From a virus: DNA of 59,892 nucleotides. Location: positions 1 through 59,892 of IMG/VR virus record IMGVR_UViG_3300021085_000033. The stretch is one strand, 5' to 3'. Positions 1 through 7,106 of this stretch are shown here, piece by piece (the stretch's first letter is position 1; every line of letters begins with the position of its first letter). The notes below the pieces were generated by a model, which was given only the letters and a program-made list of their open reading frames with translations, made no database searches and was not told the DNA's origin. The position numbers were made by a program, and so were the translations under genes.

Positions 1-5
1 TGATA

Positions 6-131
6 GGGTCTTTTTTGTTGCTGAGCATTGAGGCGCAACACTAAACAAAGCCCTTGCGTTTGGAAGAGATGGTTACTGATGATAGCTTCGCCAATGATCC
101 GGATGAATAGTACACACCGGATAGAGACCTA
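6..131. repeat. Terminal direct repeat, left copy (126 bp)
   Basis: These bases are identical to 59767-59892. The match stops at base 5: the window begins TGATA where the right copy is preceded by TAGTG. The simplest reading is end overlap of a circular or circularly permuted genome. A genuine short terminal repeat is the alternative. Five non-matching bases at the very edge are unexpected for a pure assembly overlap. Confidence 0.9.
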
Positions 132-360
132 TGGCTTTTGGAAAAAGCTGTAGTATAAATGCTCCAAACAAAAGTGTTAGCGAGTGATGGATTCCTATAC
201 CTTTCCTGCTCGTGGGTGCCGGAGAATGCGATGAGTCAACCTTAAGCTAATCTCTTTCCTCTATAGGGTTCTATACCTTATGGGGGATTTGAAGGTCTGC
301 TCAGATATCACCAAAAGCTATTCAGCTGTAAGCAACATCAACCCTCTATAAGAATTAGTC

Positions 361-391
361 GGGGAGTGGGGGGTCTTAACCCCCCTCCCCC
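361..391 (+). terminator. GC-rich hairpin in the left leader
   Basis: A G-rich strand (361-373) faces a C-rich strand (380-391) across a TCTTAA loop, with a two-base bulge. The stem is very strong but no T-run follows, so it is either a terminator without a U-tract or a structural element of the leader RNA. It lies about 110 bases before the ERF start codon. Confidence 0.4.
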
Positions 392-425
392 TACACAACA
401 CCTGAATGTAAAGGTGGTAACAAAT

Positions 426-441
426 ACAAGTTTATACTTGT
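426..441. promoter_or_regulatory. Palindromic operator candidate upstream of the early genes
   Basis: ACAAGTTTATACTTGT is a perfect 6-bp inverted repeat around a 4-base centre. It overlaps the presumed -33 region of the promoter-like pair at 438-468. This is a typical place for a dimeric repressor to control the early operon. The binding protein is unknown. Confidence 0.45.
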
Positions 442-468
442 CTAGATGCTTGGCATTTAGTATATTGC
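438..468 (+). promoter_or_regulatory. Weak Bacteroidota-type promoter for early genes
   Basis: TTGT (438-441), 19 bases, then TATATTGC (461-468) resembles the Bacteroidota pattern TTTG-N19/21-TAnnTTTG with mismatches in both boxes. It lies 35 bases before the ERF start and overlaps a palindrome. Confidence 0.35.
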
Positions 469-503
469 AACACAATTAAGAGTCTAATTTAAATTAAATA
501 CAT

Positions 504-1076
504 ATGACTTTAGGAGAGAAGCTGTCCTCGATACAGCAAGAATTCAAGGCTAAGAAAAGCCGTTACAACAGCTTTGGGAAGTATAACTTCCGCAGTGCTG
601 AAGACATCTTAGAGGGACTAAAACCCTTTAACGCCAAGTACAAAGTTTACTTTCTTGTAAACGAAGACATAGACATTACTTCAGGTGTACCCGTTGTAAC
701 TTCTACAGCTAGTATTCACGATGTAGAAAGTGATCAGTCTATCTTAACCAAAGCTATTGTAGGTGTAGACACCAATCAAAAGGGTATGCAGTTACCTCAG
801 GCTTTTGGTTCAGCCAGTTCGTATGGTAAGAAATATGCCCTAGGGAACCTACTACTGATTGATGATACAGCTGATGCTGATGCAACAAACGGGCACGGCA
901 AAGCTACCGCACCTACAAGTGCACCGGCAAAGAAGGATGACAGCTTCCAACAATCTATTGAGTATCTAAAGAGCACACCTGATGATAAAAAAGGTATGGT
1001 ACTTAAGATGGTTCTAGAGAAGTACGGCAACAAGTTCTCACCTAAGCAGGTTGAAGCACTTAAGAAATTCGTTTAA
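504..1076 (+). CDS. erf: ERF-family single-strand annealing protein
   Basis: The 190-residue protein has the features of the ERF family (P22 essential recombination function): an N-terminal segment with FGKYNFRSAEDIL (residues about 24-36), and the family's glycine-rich stretch QAFGSASSYGKKYALGNLL near residues 99-117. A low-complexity Ala/Thr/Pro linker follows, then a basic C-terminal domain. ERF proteins bind single-stranded DNA as rings and anneal complementary strands during phage recombination and genome circularisation. The start follows an A/T-rich leader (TTTAAATTAAATACAT). Its stop overlaps the start of the exonuclease gene as TAATG, so the two are probably translationally coupled, as expected for an annealing protein-exonuclease pair. 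Confidence 0.93.
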   Translation: MTLGEKLSSIQQEFKAKKSRYNSFGKYNFRSAEDILEGLKPFNAKYKVYFLVNEDIDITSGVPVVTSTASIHDVESDQSILTKAIVGVDTNQKGMQLPQAFGSASSYGKKYALGNLLLIDDTADADATNGHGKATAPTSAPAKKDDSFQQSIEYLKSTPDDKKGMVLKMVLEKYGNKFSPKQVEALKKFV

Positions 1077-1876
1077 TGGAATTTGCTAAGAAATTAGTTG
1101 AGAGGACAGGTAAACCATACCTGTCTTACTCAGCTTTAAAGTACGCCGCTGATGGTGGCAGACAGCAAGATATGAAGCTGTTTGAACTATATATTAGAGG
1201 GTTACTGAGAAAAGACAGCCCCGCGCTATCATTTGGATCGCTATATGATATGATGTTGTTAGAGCCTGAAAAGGTAAACGACAGCTTTTATGTCATAGAT
1301 GACAGCTCTATTATTGAAGAGATTGGAGGTAAGAACCCACGCGCCACGAAAAGGTACAAAGAGTGGGTCGCTTCACACGAAGACAGCAGAACTAAAGTAT
1401 CCGAAGACGATTGGCAAATGGCTGTTGATATGATCAATAGGCTTGATGCTTCAGAGGTTATGGACCCTGAGACTGGAGAGCTTATACCCGTGAGGTCTTT
1501 TTTGCAAGGTGAGGCTCAGGTAGAGTTTAACACTTGGATTGAAGATGTTCCCGTGAGGGGATTCTTTGATGTTCAAGGAGATGACTTTGTAACGGACAGC
1601 AAGTCTACACGTAACGTGTATGGTTTTAGATACGATGTAAAGAGCTTTGATTACGATATCCAAGCATACATCTACACTCAGGTGGCAGGAACCGATACAT
1701 TTTATTGGGTGGCTCAGGGAAAGGCTAAGCCTTACCTTACAGCTGTGTATAAAGCATCACCTCAGATATTGGAGTCTGGGAAGAGAAAGTTTTGGAGTGC
1801 CGTTGAGAATATTGATCGGTGGCTACAAGACCCTAGTAAAGAGACGGATAGCTTCGCCATATACGGAGAAATCTAG
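1076..1876 (+). CDS. PD-(D/E)XK exonuclease, RecE/DUF3799-like
   Basis: The 266-residue protein has the signature of phage and RecE-type exonucleases: an early SALKYA segment, GSLYDMMLLEP near residues 53-63, then a catalytic core GFFDVQGDDFVTDSKST (about 162-178) giving the D-(x)n-D-x-K motif, and YDIQAYIY (about 192-199) matching the downstream QxxxY. It probably resects double-stranded DNA to give the single strands used by the ERF protein encoded directly upstream. The TAATG junction couples the two genes. The closest family assignment is from memory. Confidence 0.88.
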   Translation: MEFAKKLVERTGKPYLSYSALKYAADGGRQQDMKLFELYIRGLLRKDSPALSFGSLYDMMLLEPEKVNDSFYVIDDSSIIEEIGGKNPRATKRYKEWVASHEDSRTKVSEDDWQMAVDMINRLDASEVMDPETGELIPVRSFLQGEAQVEFNTWIEDVPVRGFFDVQGDDFVTDSKSTRNVYGFRYDVKSFDYDIQAYIYTQVAGTDTFYWVAQGKAKPYLTAVYKASPQILESGKRKFWSAVENIDRWLQDPSKETDSFAIYGEI

Positions 1877-1883
1877 CTTTTTA

Positions 1884-1915
1884 TTTGTTTATTAAATGTG
1901 AATAAAGTAAATTTG
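1884..1915 (+). promoter_or_regulatory. Consensus Bacteroidota promoter for the SSB-like gene
   Basis: TTTG (1884-1887), a 20-base spacer and TAAATTTG (1908-1915) match the Bacteroidota primary sigma consensus exactly. The spacer holds TGTGAATAA (1897-1905), the complement of the DnaA-box form TTATTCACA, so a DnaA-type protein could block or modulate this promoter. Transcription would begin just before the SSB-like start at 1939. Confidence 0.8.
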
Positions 1916-1938
1916 TTTAATAATTAAATTTAATTACA

Positions 1939-2229
1939 ATGACGCAAGACAAAATTTTTGCACAAGGGTTCTCATTCAAGAGAAATGCGAACGCTCCCGA
2001 ATTCGTAGTAGGGAAACAATCTATCAAGGTAGATGAAGCAGTAGCTTTTTTACAAGCTAATCAGAAAAACGGATGGGTAAACCTTGAAGTTAAACAAGCT
2101 AAGAACGGAAACTTCTATATGGAGTTAGACACTTGGCAACCAACGGGCGGTAATGCACCGGCAGGCAGTGCAAGTAACGCAAACAACCCGTTTGCACCAA
2201 CAACTTCTGAGGGTGGTTTACCATTCTAG
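1939..2229 (+). CDS. Small SSB-like single-stranded DNA-binding protein
   Basis: The 96-residue protein has a compact N-terminal beta-rich part with several aromatic and basic residues (SFKRN, NGWVNLEVKQAKNGNFYMEL), then a flexible Gly/Ala/Asn/Pro tail ending in EGGLPF. That ending resembles the acidic-hydrophobic tip of bacterial SSB proteins (DDDIPF) that recruits partners. Its own consensus promoter and a strong terminator suggest abundant expression, as expected for SSB. It follows the recombination genes. The fold is inferred from the tail and context, not from a recognised OB-fold motif. Confidence 0.6.
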   Translation: MTQDKIFAQGFSFKRNANAPEFVVGKQSIKVDEAVAFLQANQKNGWVNLEVKQAKNGNFYMELDTWQPTGGNAPAGSASNANNPFAPTTSEGGLPF

Positions 2230-2244
2230 TAGAGTATTAGATAA

Positions 2245-2279
2245 GGAGGTGGGGTCTAGGCTTCACCTCCCTATTTTTT
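2245..2279 (+). terminator. Intrinsic terminator after the SSB-like gene
   Basis: GGAGGTG (2245-2251) pairs with CACCTCC (2264-2270), followed by TATTTTTT. This is a classic rho-independent terminator, so the SSB transcript can be made as a separate short mRNA. Confidence 0.85.
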
Positions 2280-2281
2280 AT

Positions 2282-2500
2282 ATGGAGGTTGAGATCTCAA
2301 TCTTTAAAGCCAAAAACTGGCACAAGAGACACAATTGGATCGTAAGTGTTATCAAGGATCAAAATAAAATACTTCAGGAGGATGCTAAAACAAGAGCAAG
2401 ACTCAACGACGAATACTACGGGTCCAAGTACAAAGGACAAAGAGGTATCCGAATCGAGAAAATCAAAAGCTGTAAACAAATCGGAAAAACAGCTTGGTGA
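2282..2500 (+). CDS. Hypothetical small basic protein
   Basis: The 72-residue product begins MEVEISIFKAKNWHKRHNW and is rich in Lys, Arg and aromatic residues. The frame stays open upstream to 2153, but the ATG at 2282 is chosen because it lies just after the SSB gene and its terminator. The family is not recognised. The charge suggests nucleic-acid binding, but that is inference only. Confidence 0.6.
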   Translation: MEVEISIFKAKNWHKRHNWIVSVIKDQNKILQEDAKTRARLNDEYYGSKYKGQRGIRIEKIKSCKQIGKTAW

Positions 2501-2527
2501 TGATTACGAATTTTTATATTGGAAATA

Positions 2528-2809
2528 ATGAGTGAGGACAAAGAATTTGAGAAGTTTAATAAGGCTGTTAAATTAGCATTACTTCTTCAGTCATCCCTAG
2601 AGATTATGGATGAGATGCGTGGTCTAAAGATGTATAGACACGACATAAAGAACCTGATGAACAATCTAGAAAAAAAGATTGAAAGGCACTTACGCGAGGC
2701 ATTAGACGAAATGGGTAAAGGTGATGAGTTTATAATGATGCAAATTCAGCGCGGTGTAGATAAGATCTTAGATAGCACATTAGAAGAAATACATAATGAA
2801 GCTTTATGA
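2528..2809 (+). CDS. Hypothetical helical protein
   Basis: The 93-residue, mostly helical and charged protein starts MSEDKEFEKFNKAVKLALLL. A TTG nine bases upstream is in frame, but the ATG at 2528 is preferred. Its stop overlaps the next start as ATGA (2806-2809). No family was recognised. Confidence 0.65.
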   Translation: MSEDKEFEKFNKAVKLALLLQSSLEIMDEMRGLKMYRHDIKNLMNNLEKKIERHLREALDEMGKGDEFIMMQIQRGVDKILDSTLEEIHNEAL

Positions 2810-2946
2810 GTAAGATGAAACAATTCCTACGCATTGCAAATGCGAGGTTAAGAAAAGTGTACCCTAACAAGACACAGAGAAAAGCTTGGGCTGCTAATAT
2901 GTGGCGCAGGTATGTTGAGAGACAGAATATAGAAAGAGATTTATAG
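2806..2946 (+). CDS. Hypothetical small basic protein (46 aa)
   Basis: The reading frame MSKMKQFLRIANARLRKVYP... ends RQNIERDL and encodes 46 residues with about a quarter Lys/Arg. The start overlaps the stop of the previous gene (ATGA), the coupling style used throughout this genome. The stop lies inside the left arm of a terminator hairpin. Function is unknown. Confidence 0.6.
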   Translation: MSKMKQFLRIANARLRKVYPNKTQRKAWAANMWRRYVERQNIERDL

Positions 2947-3006
2947 AGGGAGGGGTTTTACTAACTTAAATTAGAACGGAAATGGTTATTCGTTCCCTCC
3001 CTTTAT
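2946..3006 (+). terminator. Long-stem terminator-like hairpin
   Basis: GGGAGGG (2948-2954) pairs with CCCTCCC (2995-3001), followed by TTTAT. Inside, GAACG and CGTTC form a second helix. It closes the transcript before the iteron region. Confidence 0.6.
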
Positions 3007-3247
3007 AACCTTTTACACCAACGAAAAATAGGCGCAAACATAAAAAAACGGGCGCAAACCTTTACATTGTATGTGTAAGCATATAAAAAACGGGAAAACC
3101 TTTACATTGTATGCAAACACATATAACCAACGATGTCAAGTAAACTGCACAAGATGCTTGACAAAAATAGGCGCATAAAATGGAGATGTGGCGCATAAAT
3201 GGCGCATAAAATCCAATTATGGCGCAAACCTTTAACACCAAAGAGAG
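2947..3247. other. Iteron region, candidate replication origin
   Basis: This gene-free stretch of about 300 bases contains GGCGCA six times, at 3031, 3051, 3170, 3190, 3201 and 3221. Several are extended to GGCGCATAAA or GGCGCAAACCTTTA. A 16-base direct repeat ACCTTTACATTGTATG occurs at 3058-3073 and 3098-3113. Clustered, same-strand short repeats beside A-rich tracts are typical of initiator-bound origins. The location within the replication genes fits. They could also be operator sites. Confidence 0.5.
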
Positions 3248-3721
3248 ATGAGTAATAATCTAAATAAATTTCTTAGTCATTTAGACAATAGCACTGCGGG
3301 TGTTTTTACAGCAGCTTTATACTTTTATCAAAAGGGTCTAGATGTTCGTATAGGTGGTTTAAGAAAATGCACCTCGCATCAAAACTATATGGATTTTGTT
3401 GATGATGGTGATCTATTCGTATACAACCAAGGAGAATCAAACAGGATAGAGGTGAAGAACTTATCAGCTCAGTTTACCTGCGCAGAAGACTGGCCGTTTA
3501 GGGACTTTATGGTATGTGCAAAAAAAGCATACGATAACGCAACTCCAAAGCCATACGCCTATATGATATTCAACAAGGATAGAACACATATGGCGATTGT
3601 TAAAGGTGATACGCATAAGCACTGGAAAACTGTATCAAGAACAGATAGAAGATACGATAACTACACGCAGGATTTTTATATATGTGACCTAGAGCACATT
3701 CAATTTAAAAGTATCAGGTAA
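3248..3721 (+). CDS. Predicted PD-(D/E)XK-like nuclease-fold protein
   Basis: The 157-residue protein contains DGDLFVYNQGESNRIEVKNLS (about residues 54-74), where a D followed by E-x-K has the spacing of a PD-(D/E)XK catalytic site, and later a conserved-looking YMIFNKDRTHMAIV strand pair. The fold is inferred from this motif only. The gene follows the iteron region and leads the next operon. It could process DNA at the origin or attack host DNA. Confidence 0.5.
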   Translation: MSNNLNKFLSHLDNSTAGVFTAALYFYQKGLDVRIGGLRKCTSHQNYMDFVDDGDLFVYNQGESNRIEVKNLSAQFTCAEDWPFRDFMVCAKKAYDNATPKPYAYMIFNKDRTHMAIVKGDTHKHWKTVSRTDRRYDNYTQDFYICDLEHIQFKSIR

Positions 3722-3822
3722 TGATAACACTAGTACTAGTACTGATTATGTCGGTGTATATGATCAGAAGAGAACGCAAAGCTATTAAACAGCTAAGAAA
3801 AGAATTAGAGCGCTATGATTAA
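3721..3822 (+). CDS. Small single-pass membrane protein (33 aa)
   Basis: The frame starts at the ATG that overlaps the last base of the previous gene and encodes MITLVLVLIMSVYMIRRERK followed by a basic, helical tail ending LERYD. The first 15 residues form one transmembrane segment. The stop overlaps the following gene (start 3815). Function is unknown. It could be a small holin-like or membrane-targeting peptide. Confidence 0.55.
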   Translation: MITLVLVLIMSVYMIRRERKAIKQLRKELERYD

Positions 3823-4075
3823 AGACTATATTTTAGAGCAGTATGCGGACACTGATGATGTGTTGTTTGCTGACGGATTTGATGAAGCCATCATAGGCTT
3901 CTCACCTAACGACTGGAGAGTAGTCTACTCAAGAGAGCTATGTATACAAATCCTGATGAAGGATGATGACATACCTGAGGAAGAAGCTGTTGACTTTTTA
4001 GAGTACAATACATTCAACGCATATGTAGGGGATAAGACCCCGATATGGGTAGATACCTTTGATTGGATGAAATGA
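3815..4075 (+). CDS. Conserved phage protein of unknown function
   Basis: This 86-residue acidic protein has GFDEAIIGFS, RVVYSRELCIQIL and AYVGDKTPIWVD motifs. I remember this pattern from short hypothetical proteins of many marine phages. No enzymatic motif is visible. It overlaps genes on both sides by a few bases. Confidence 0.7.
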   Translation: MIKDYILEQYADTDDVLFADGFDEAIIGFSPNDWRVVYSRELCIQILMKDDDIPEEEAVDFLEYNTFNAYVGDKTPIWVDTFDWMK

Positions 4076-4203
4076 TTGACATTATTCTAGGTGTTGTACT
4101 CGTAGGGGGATGGAACACCTTTTTAATTTTAAAGATGAGAAGAGATGGTAAGAAATTATCTAAGGAAAAAGAGACACATCAGGGAGACTCAGAAGTTTCT
4201 TGA
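4072..4203 (+). CDS. Small membrane protein (43 aa)
   Basis: The start overlaps the previous stop (ATGA). The product begins MIDIILGVVLVGGWNTFLIL, a single transmembrane segment, then turns strongly basic (KMRRDGKKLSKEKE). It resembles the 33-residue membrane protein at 3721 in plan, so the pair may act together, but no family is known to me. Confidence 0.55.
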   Translation: MIDIILGVVLVGGWNTFLILKMRRDGKKLSKEKETHQGDSEVS

Positions 4204-4204
4204 T

Positions 4205-4342
4205 ATGCTAGTTATTGACAATACTAATCTATCTATACAGGCAAGCAGGTTTGGTTGGACTAATGAAATTCAAAAATCAATTACCAATAATGCAATGCTT
4301 ATACGCAAGTATCAACGTAGATTACGTTTAATTATGATGTAA
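4205..4342 (+). CDS. Hypothetical small protein (45 aa)
   Basis: The frame is open from an ATG at 4145, but the ATG at 4205 avoids a 59-base overlap with the membrane protein upstream and lies one base after its stop. The product is MLVIDNTNLSIQASRFGWTN followed by a basic tail. It ends in TAATG with the GIY-YIG gene. Confidence 0.45.
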   Translation: MLVIDNTNLSIQASRFGWTNEIQKSITNNAMLIRKYQRRLRLIMM

Positions 4343-4695
4343 TGCAAGAATGTGTGTGGTGTAAAGAAAGTAAACCCTTTACAGAATTTCATAGAAAAGG
4401 TGATGGATACAGAGCCGGATGTAAGAAATGTCGTAAAGATAGAGGTCATTTCAAAACTAAAAGATTTTGGGACGGACACTATACTGTTTACTATCTACCT
4501 GAGCATCACTACGTGGGTATGACTAATGCGTTAAGAAACAGATTAAGGGAGCATAGATCTAGAAACAAAAGAATAACAGAAGGTTATGAAATAATAGGAG
4601 TGTACGAAAGAGCTGTAGATGCTCATTTAACTGAGACGGTATTACACGCTATGGGATACAACGGTTTTTATTATAAAGTAAAGAAAAATAAATAA
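4342..4695 (+). CDS. GIY-YIG nuclease with N-terminal zinc finger
   Basis: Residues 1-32 carry CVWCKESKPFTEFHRKGDGY followed by CKKC, a four-cysteine zinc-binding module common in phage and homing endonucleases. Residues about 48-72 carry YTVYYLPEHHYVGMTNALRNRLREH, which fits the GIY-YIG pattern: Y, YVG, then the catalytic Arg and helix. The later E (about 96) could be the metal-binding residue. It may be a homing endonuclease, a repair nuclease or a host-DNA nuclease. Confidence 0.8.
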   Translation: MQECVWCKESKPFTEFHRKGDGYRAGCKKCRKDRGHFKTKRFWDGHYTVYYLPEHHYVGMTNALRNRLREHRSRNKRITEGYEIIGVYERAVDAHLTETVLHAMGYNGFYYKVKKNK

Positions 4696-4696
4696 T

Positions 4697-4903
4697 ATGG
4701 CATACTTAGACAACAAGGAGCACAAGCACATCATTGATTGCGTACTCCATCAAAACGCACAGCTGTTCCAAAACTTAGGAAAGGACAGCTCAAGATCAGA
4801 ATATGAAAAGGCTAAGATAGCGGAGCGTCAAAAGCTCCGCCGTATCAGAGACATTGATCCTGAAAAGATTGACCGACTCATTAAAGATTCTTTAGATGAC
4901 TAA
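4697..4903 (+). CDS. Hypothetical protein (68 aa)
   Basis: This is a charged helical protein, MAYLDNKEHKHIIDCVLHQN..., ending in IKDSLDD, and it overlaps the next gene by eight bases. Family not recognised. It sits between a nuclease and a DUF1599-type gene. Confidence 0.6.
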   Translation: MAYLDNKEHKHIIDCVLHQNAQLFQNLGKDSSRSEYEKAKIAERQKLRRIRDIDPEKIDRLIKDSLDD

Positions 4904-5402
4904 GGATGATATAGTAAGAGTATGCGACAACACAAAGAACCTTCTAGTAAAGAAGAACAAGGCGTACGGAGACAGCGCACTCAACCCATTAGGCATCTTT
5001 GGAAACGGAGATGCTGTGGTGTCTTTAGGTGCGCGGATGGACGACAAGCTTATGCGTCTCAAAAGTCTAGGGATGGGCAAAGATTCAGTAGATACTTTAT
5101 ATGACTTGCACGGGTACATAACTTTACTTATCATTGCAATAGAGAGAAAAGAGCACATAAATAGTATGGACTCAGTCTGCGATGACGATAGCAACACAGG
5201 TAATTTAATTAAAGAAAGAGAGAATGCAGGAGAAAATAACGCTGTTCAAAAACATAACGAGCACTCAGGACCCACACCACTCTACGCTGAAAACAGCACT
5301 GGAGCGTATCAAGACTGGCAGGAGCAAATCCTTAATCGAGAAAGTGAGAGGGCTATACTCGGTGGACCAGCACGGAAATCCAGTACCGGACAAGACAGCT
5401 AA
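4896..5402 (+). CDS. DUF1599 / nucleotide-modification-associated domain protein
   Basis: The first 88 or so residues carry KNKAYGDSALNPLGIFGNGD, RMDDKLMRLKS and DTLYDLHGYITLLIIAIERK, the pattern of the DUF1599 (Nmad1) all-alpha domain found in phages near nucleotide-metabolism genes. It may act on modified or non-canonical nucleotides. The remaining 80 residues are low-complexity. The last 179 bases overlap, in another frame, the real N-terminus of the primase-helicase. That overlap is unusually long, so the C-terminal tail may be a by-product of an open frame or of a sequence error. Confidence 0.75.
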   Translation: MTKDDIVRVCDNTKNLLVKKNKAYGDSALNPLGIFGNGDAVVSLGARMDDKLMRLKSLGMGKDSVDTLYDLHGYITLLIIAIERKEHINSMDSVCDDDSNTGNLIKERENAGENNAVQKHNEHSGPTPLYAENSTGAYQDWQEQILNRESERAILGGPARKSSTGQDS

Positions 5403-7053
5403 GAAAGAGTTACCTGTAGTCTTATTTAGTGGTAAGTTTGACTACAGAGCAGACGAAGGTCTAGTAGAGCATAATGGCTTAGTCATACTAGACTTTGATG
5501 ACATTGATGTAACTACGTTAAAGTCTCAAATAGCTTGCGACAAGTATACTTATGCCTGTTGGATATCTCCATCAGGTAATGGACTAAAGGTTCTTGTTAG
5601 AATTAAGCACACTGATCGCCATAGAGATCACTATAGAGCTATCCTAGCACACTTTGAGCGTGAATATGAGGTAGAGGTAGATTCTACATCTATCAACGAG
5701 TCTAGAGCCTGTTATGAGTCTTGGGATGAAGATCTTGTTTACAATAAAGATGCAGAGGTATTTACAGGTATGGTTTCCGTTCGTGAGGAACGTGAGAAAT
5801 TAGCTGTAGTTGCCCCTACAAAAGGTACTGATTACAATAAGGTGGCTATCATTGTATCTATGATACGTAGAGCACCTGAAGGTGAGAAGCATAGAGAGCT
5901 TATTAAAGCAGCATATCTTGCAGGTGGATATATTACGGCAGGTCGTATGGATGAGCAGGAGATCTATGAGATTATGCTCAATGAGATTGAGAAGAAGAAT
6001 CCAACGGACATCAACCACGCAAAGAGTACAATCATAGATGGCATAGAGGCAGGTAAAGACACACCGCCATCAGAAGTGGTTAATAAAGAGAATCAGGTAC
6101 GAAGAGAGATGCTGGTACTTGATAACGATTACAGCTTCCTTTCGGATGATAAAGATGATTTTTCTTGGATAGACTCCTATGCCAATGGAGACATTAAACT
6201 AGGTCTTGACACTGGCGATAAAATACTAGATAACTATTTTAGATACAAGCCTGAGTTCCTTATTATAAACGGACACTCTAATGTAGGTAAGACCACTATG
6301 GCGCTTTATATGATCGTTAACTCCTCTGTACGGCACAACTGGAAGTGGATTATATACTCCTCTGAAAATAAAACAGCCAGTATTAAGATGCGACTTATGG
6401 AGTTTGTATGTGGTGTAAAGATCCACGAGATGAGTCAAACAGAAAGAGCCAACTCCTTTAAATGGGTGTCAAATCACTTTGTCATCATAGGCAATGAAGA
6501 TGTCTACAGCTATAAAGACCTGATTATTTTTGCTGAGAAAATGATACATATGAATGGCAAGTATCAAGGATTCTTTATAGATCCATACAATAGCCTTAAG
6601 ATACAAATGTCTCACGGTAGCAGAATATCTACACACGAGTATCACTACGAAGCGGCATCAGAGTTCCTGACTTTCGCCAAGCGTAATGATATAGCTGTAT
6701 GGCTAAATACACACGCTGTAACGGAAGCTCAGAGACGTAAAGGTGATGATGGTCTGCCAGTAGCACCATATGCTGAGGACACTGAAGGCGGGGGTAAGTT
6801 CGTGAATAGAGCCGATTCGTTCCTCACGTTCCATAGAAAAATCCAGTCACCTGAGTACTACATACGTAGAACTGTTGAGTTTCACGTTCGTAAGGTTCGT
6901 GAGACAGAGACCGGAGGAGAGCCCACACCTTGGGATGAACCATTCTACTTTAAGATGAATGATGAGAACACTGGATTTGATTCTCAAGAAAAACTTACAG
7001 CACTATTTAAGCCTTTGGAATTTGGTTATATGCAGTCTACAATAGAAGTGTAA
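5224..7053 (+). CDS. Primase-helicase fusion protein
   Basis: The N-terminal part (residues 1-200) begins ITLFKNITSTQDPHHSTLK and includes VILDFDDID (87-95) and WISPSGNGLKVLV (113-125). This is the BT4734/VirE-N type primase-like domain common in Bacteroidota elements. The C-terminal half is a RecA/DnaB-like helicase, with Walker A GHSNVGKT (350-357), a Walker-B-like FFIDPYNS strand and a polar loop with TEGGGKFVNRAD. It should prime and unwind DNA at the phage fork. The start inside the DUF1599 gene is well supported because the family motif begins at residue 5. Confidence 0.87.
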   Translation: MQEKITLFKNITSTQDPHHSTLKTALERIKTGRSKSLIEKVRGLYSVDQHGNPVPDKTAKKELPVVLFSGKFDYRADEGLVEHNGLVILDFDDIDVTTLKSQIACDKYTYACWISPSGNGLKVLVRIKHTDRHRDHYRAILAHFEREYEVEVDSTSINESRACYESWDEDLVYNKDAEVFTGMVSVREEREKLAVVAPTKGTDYNKVAIIVSMIRRAPEGEKHRELIKAAYLAGGYITAGRMDEQEIYEIMLNEIEKKNPTDINHAKSTIIDGIEAGKDTPPSEVVNKENQVRREMLVLDNDYSFLSDDKDDFSWIDSYANGDIKLGLDTGDKILDNYFRYKPEFLIINGHSNVGKTTMALYMIVNSSVRHNWKWIIYSSENKTASIKMRLMEFVCGVKIHEMSQTERANSFKWVSNHFVIIGNEDVYSYKDLIIFAEKMIHMNGKYQGFFIDPYNSLKIQMSHGSRISTHEYHYEAASEFLTFAKRNDIAVWLNTHAVTEAQRRKGDDGLPVAPYAEDTEGGGKFVNRADSFLTFHRKIQSPEYYIRRTVEFHVRKVRETETGGEPTPWDEPFYFKMNDENTGFDSQEKLTALFKPLEFGYMQSTIEV

Positions 7054-7082
7054 TAAATATTACAAATTGTTAGGAATTTAAC

Positions 7083-7106
7083 ACTCTGTGTATTAGCTTT
7101 GTAGAA
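7083..7106 (+). promoter_or_regulatory. Promoter -7 box before the resolvase gene
   Basis: TAGCTTTG, matching the TAnnTTTG element, lies about six bases before the ATG at 7107. The -33 box is not clear. The RNA would be leaderless or nearly so, as at several minus-strand genes in this genome. Confidence 0.5.

Larger units (their letters stand above)
1..503. other. Left non-coding leader region
   Basis: No convincing gene is present in these 503 bases. They hold one copy of the 126-bp terminal repeat, a GC-rich hairpin (361-391), a 16-bp palindrome (426-441), a weak promoter-like pair (438-468) and the A/T-rich leader of the ERF gene. On a circular genome this region continues from 59658-59892, giving a non-coding stretch of about 730 bases containing several potential helices, such as ATCCGG (97-102) with the later CCGGAT. 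It may be a structured leader RNA or a replication or packaging locus, but no known RNA family was recognised. Confidence 0.6.

Noticed and set aside
69-110. Thirteen-codon frame in the terminal repeat
   Set aside because: Too short, no leader, and its codons overlap structured elements and the GGTTACTGAT motif.
76-150. CTGATGA at 76-82 with GAAA at 141-144, as a third hammerhead
   Set aside because: No stem II joins the two core strands and no complementary stem I with a UH cleavage site was found in the expected place.
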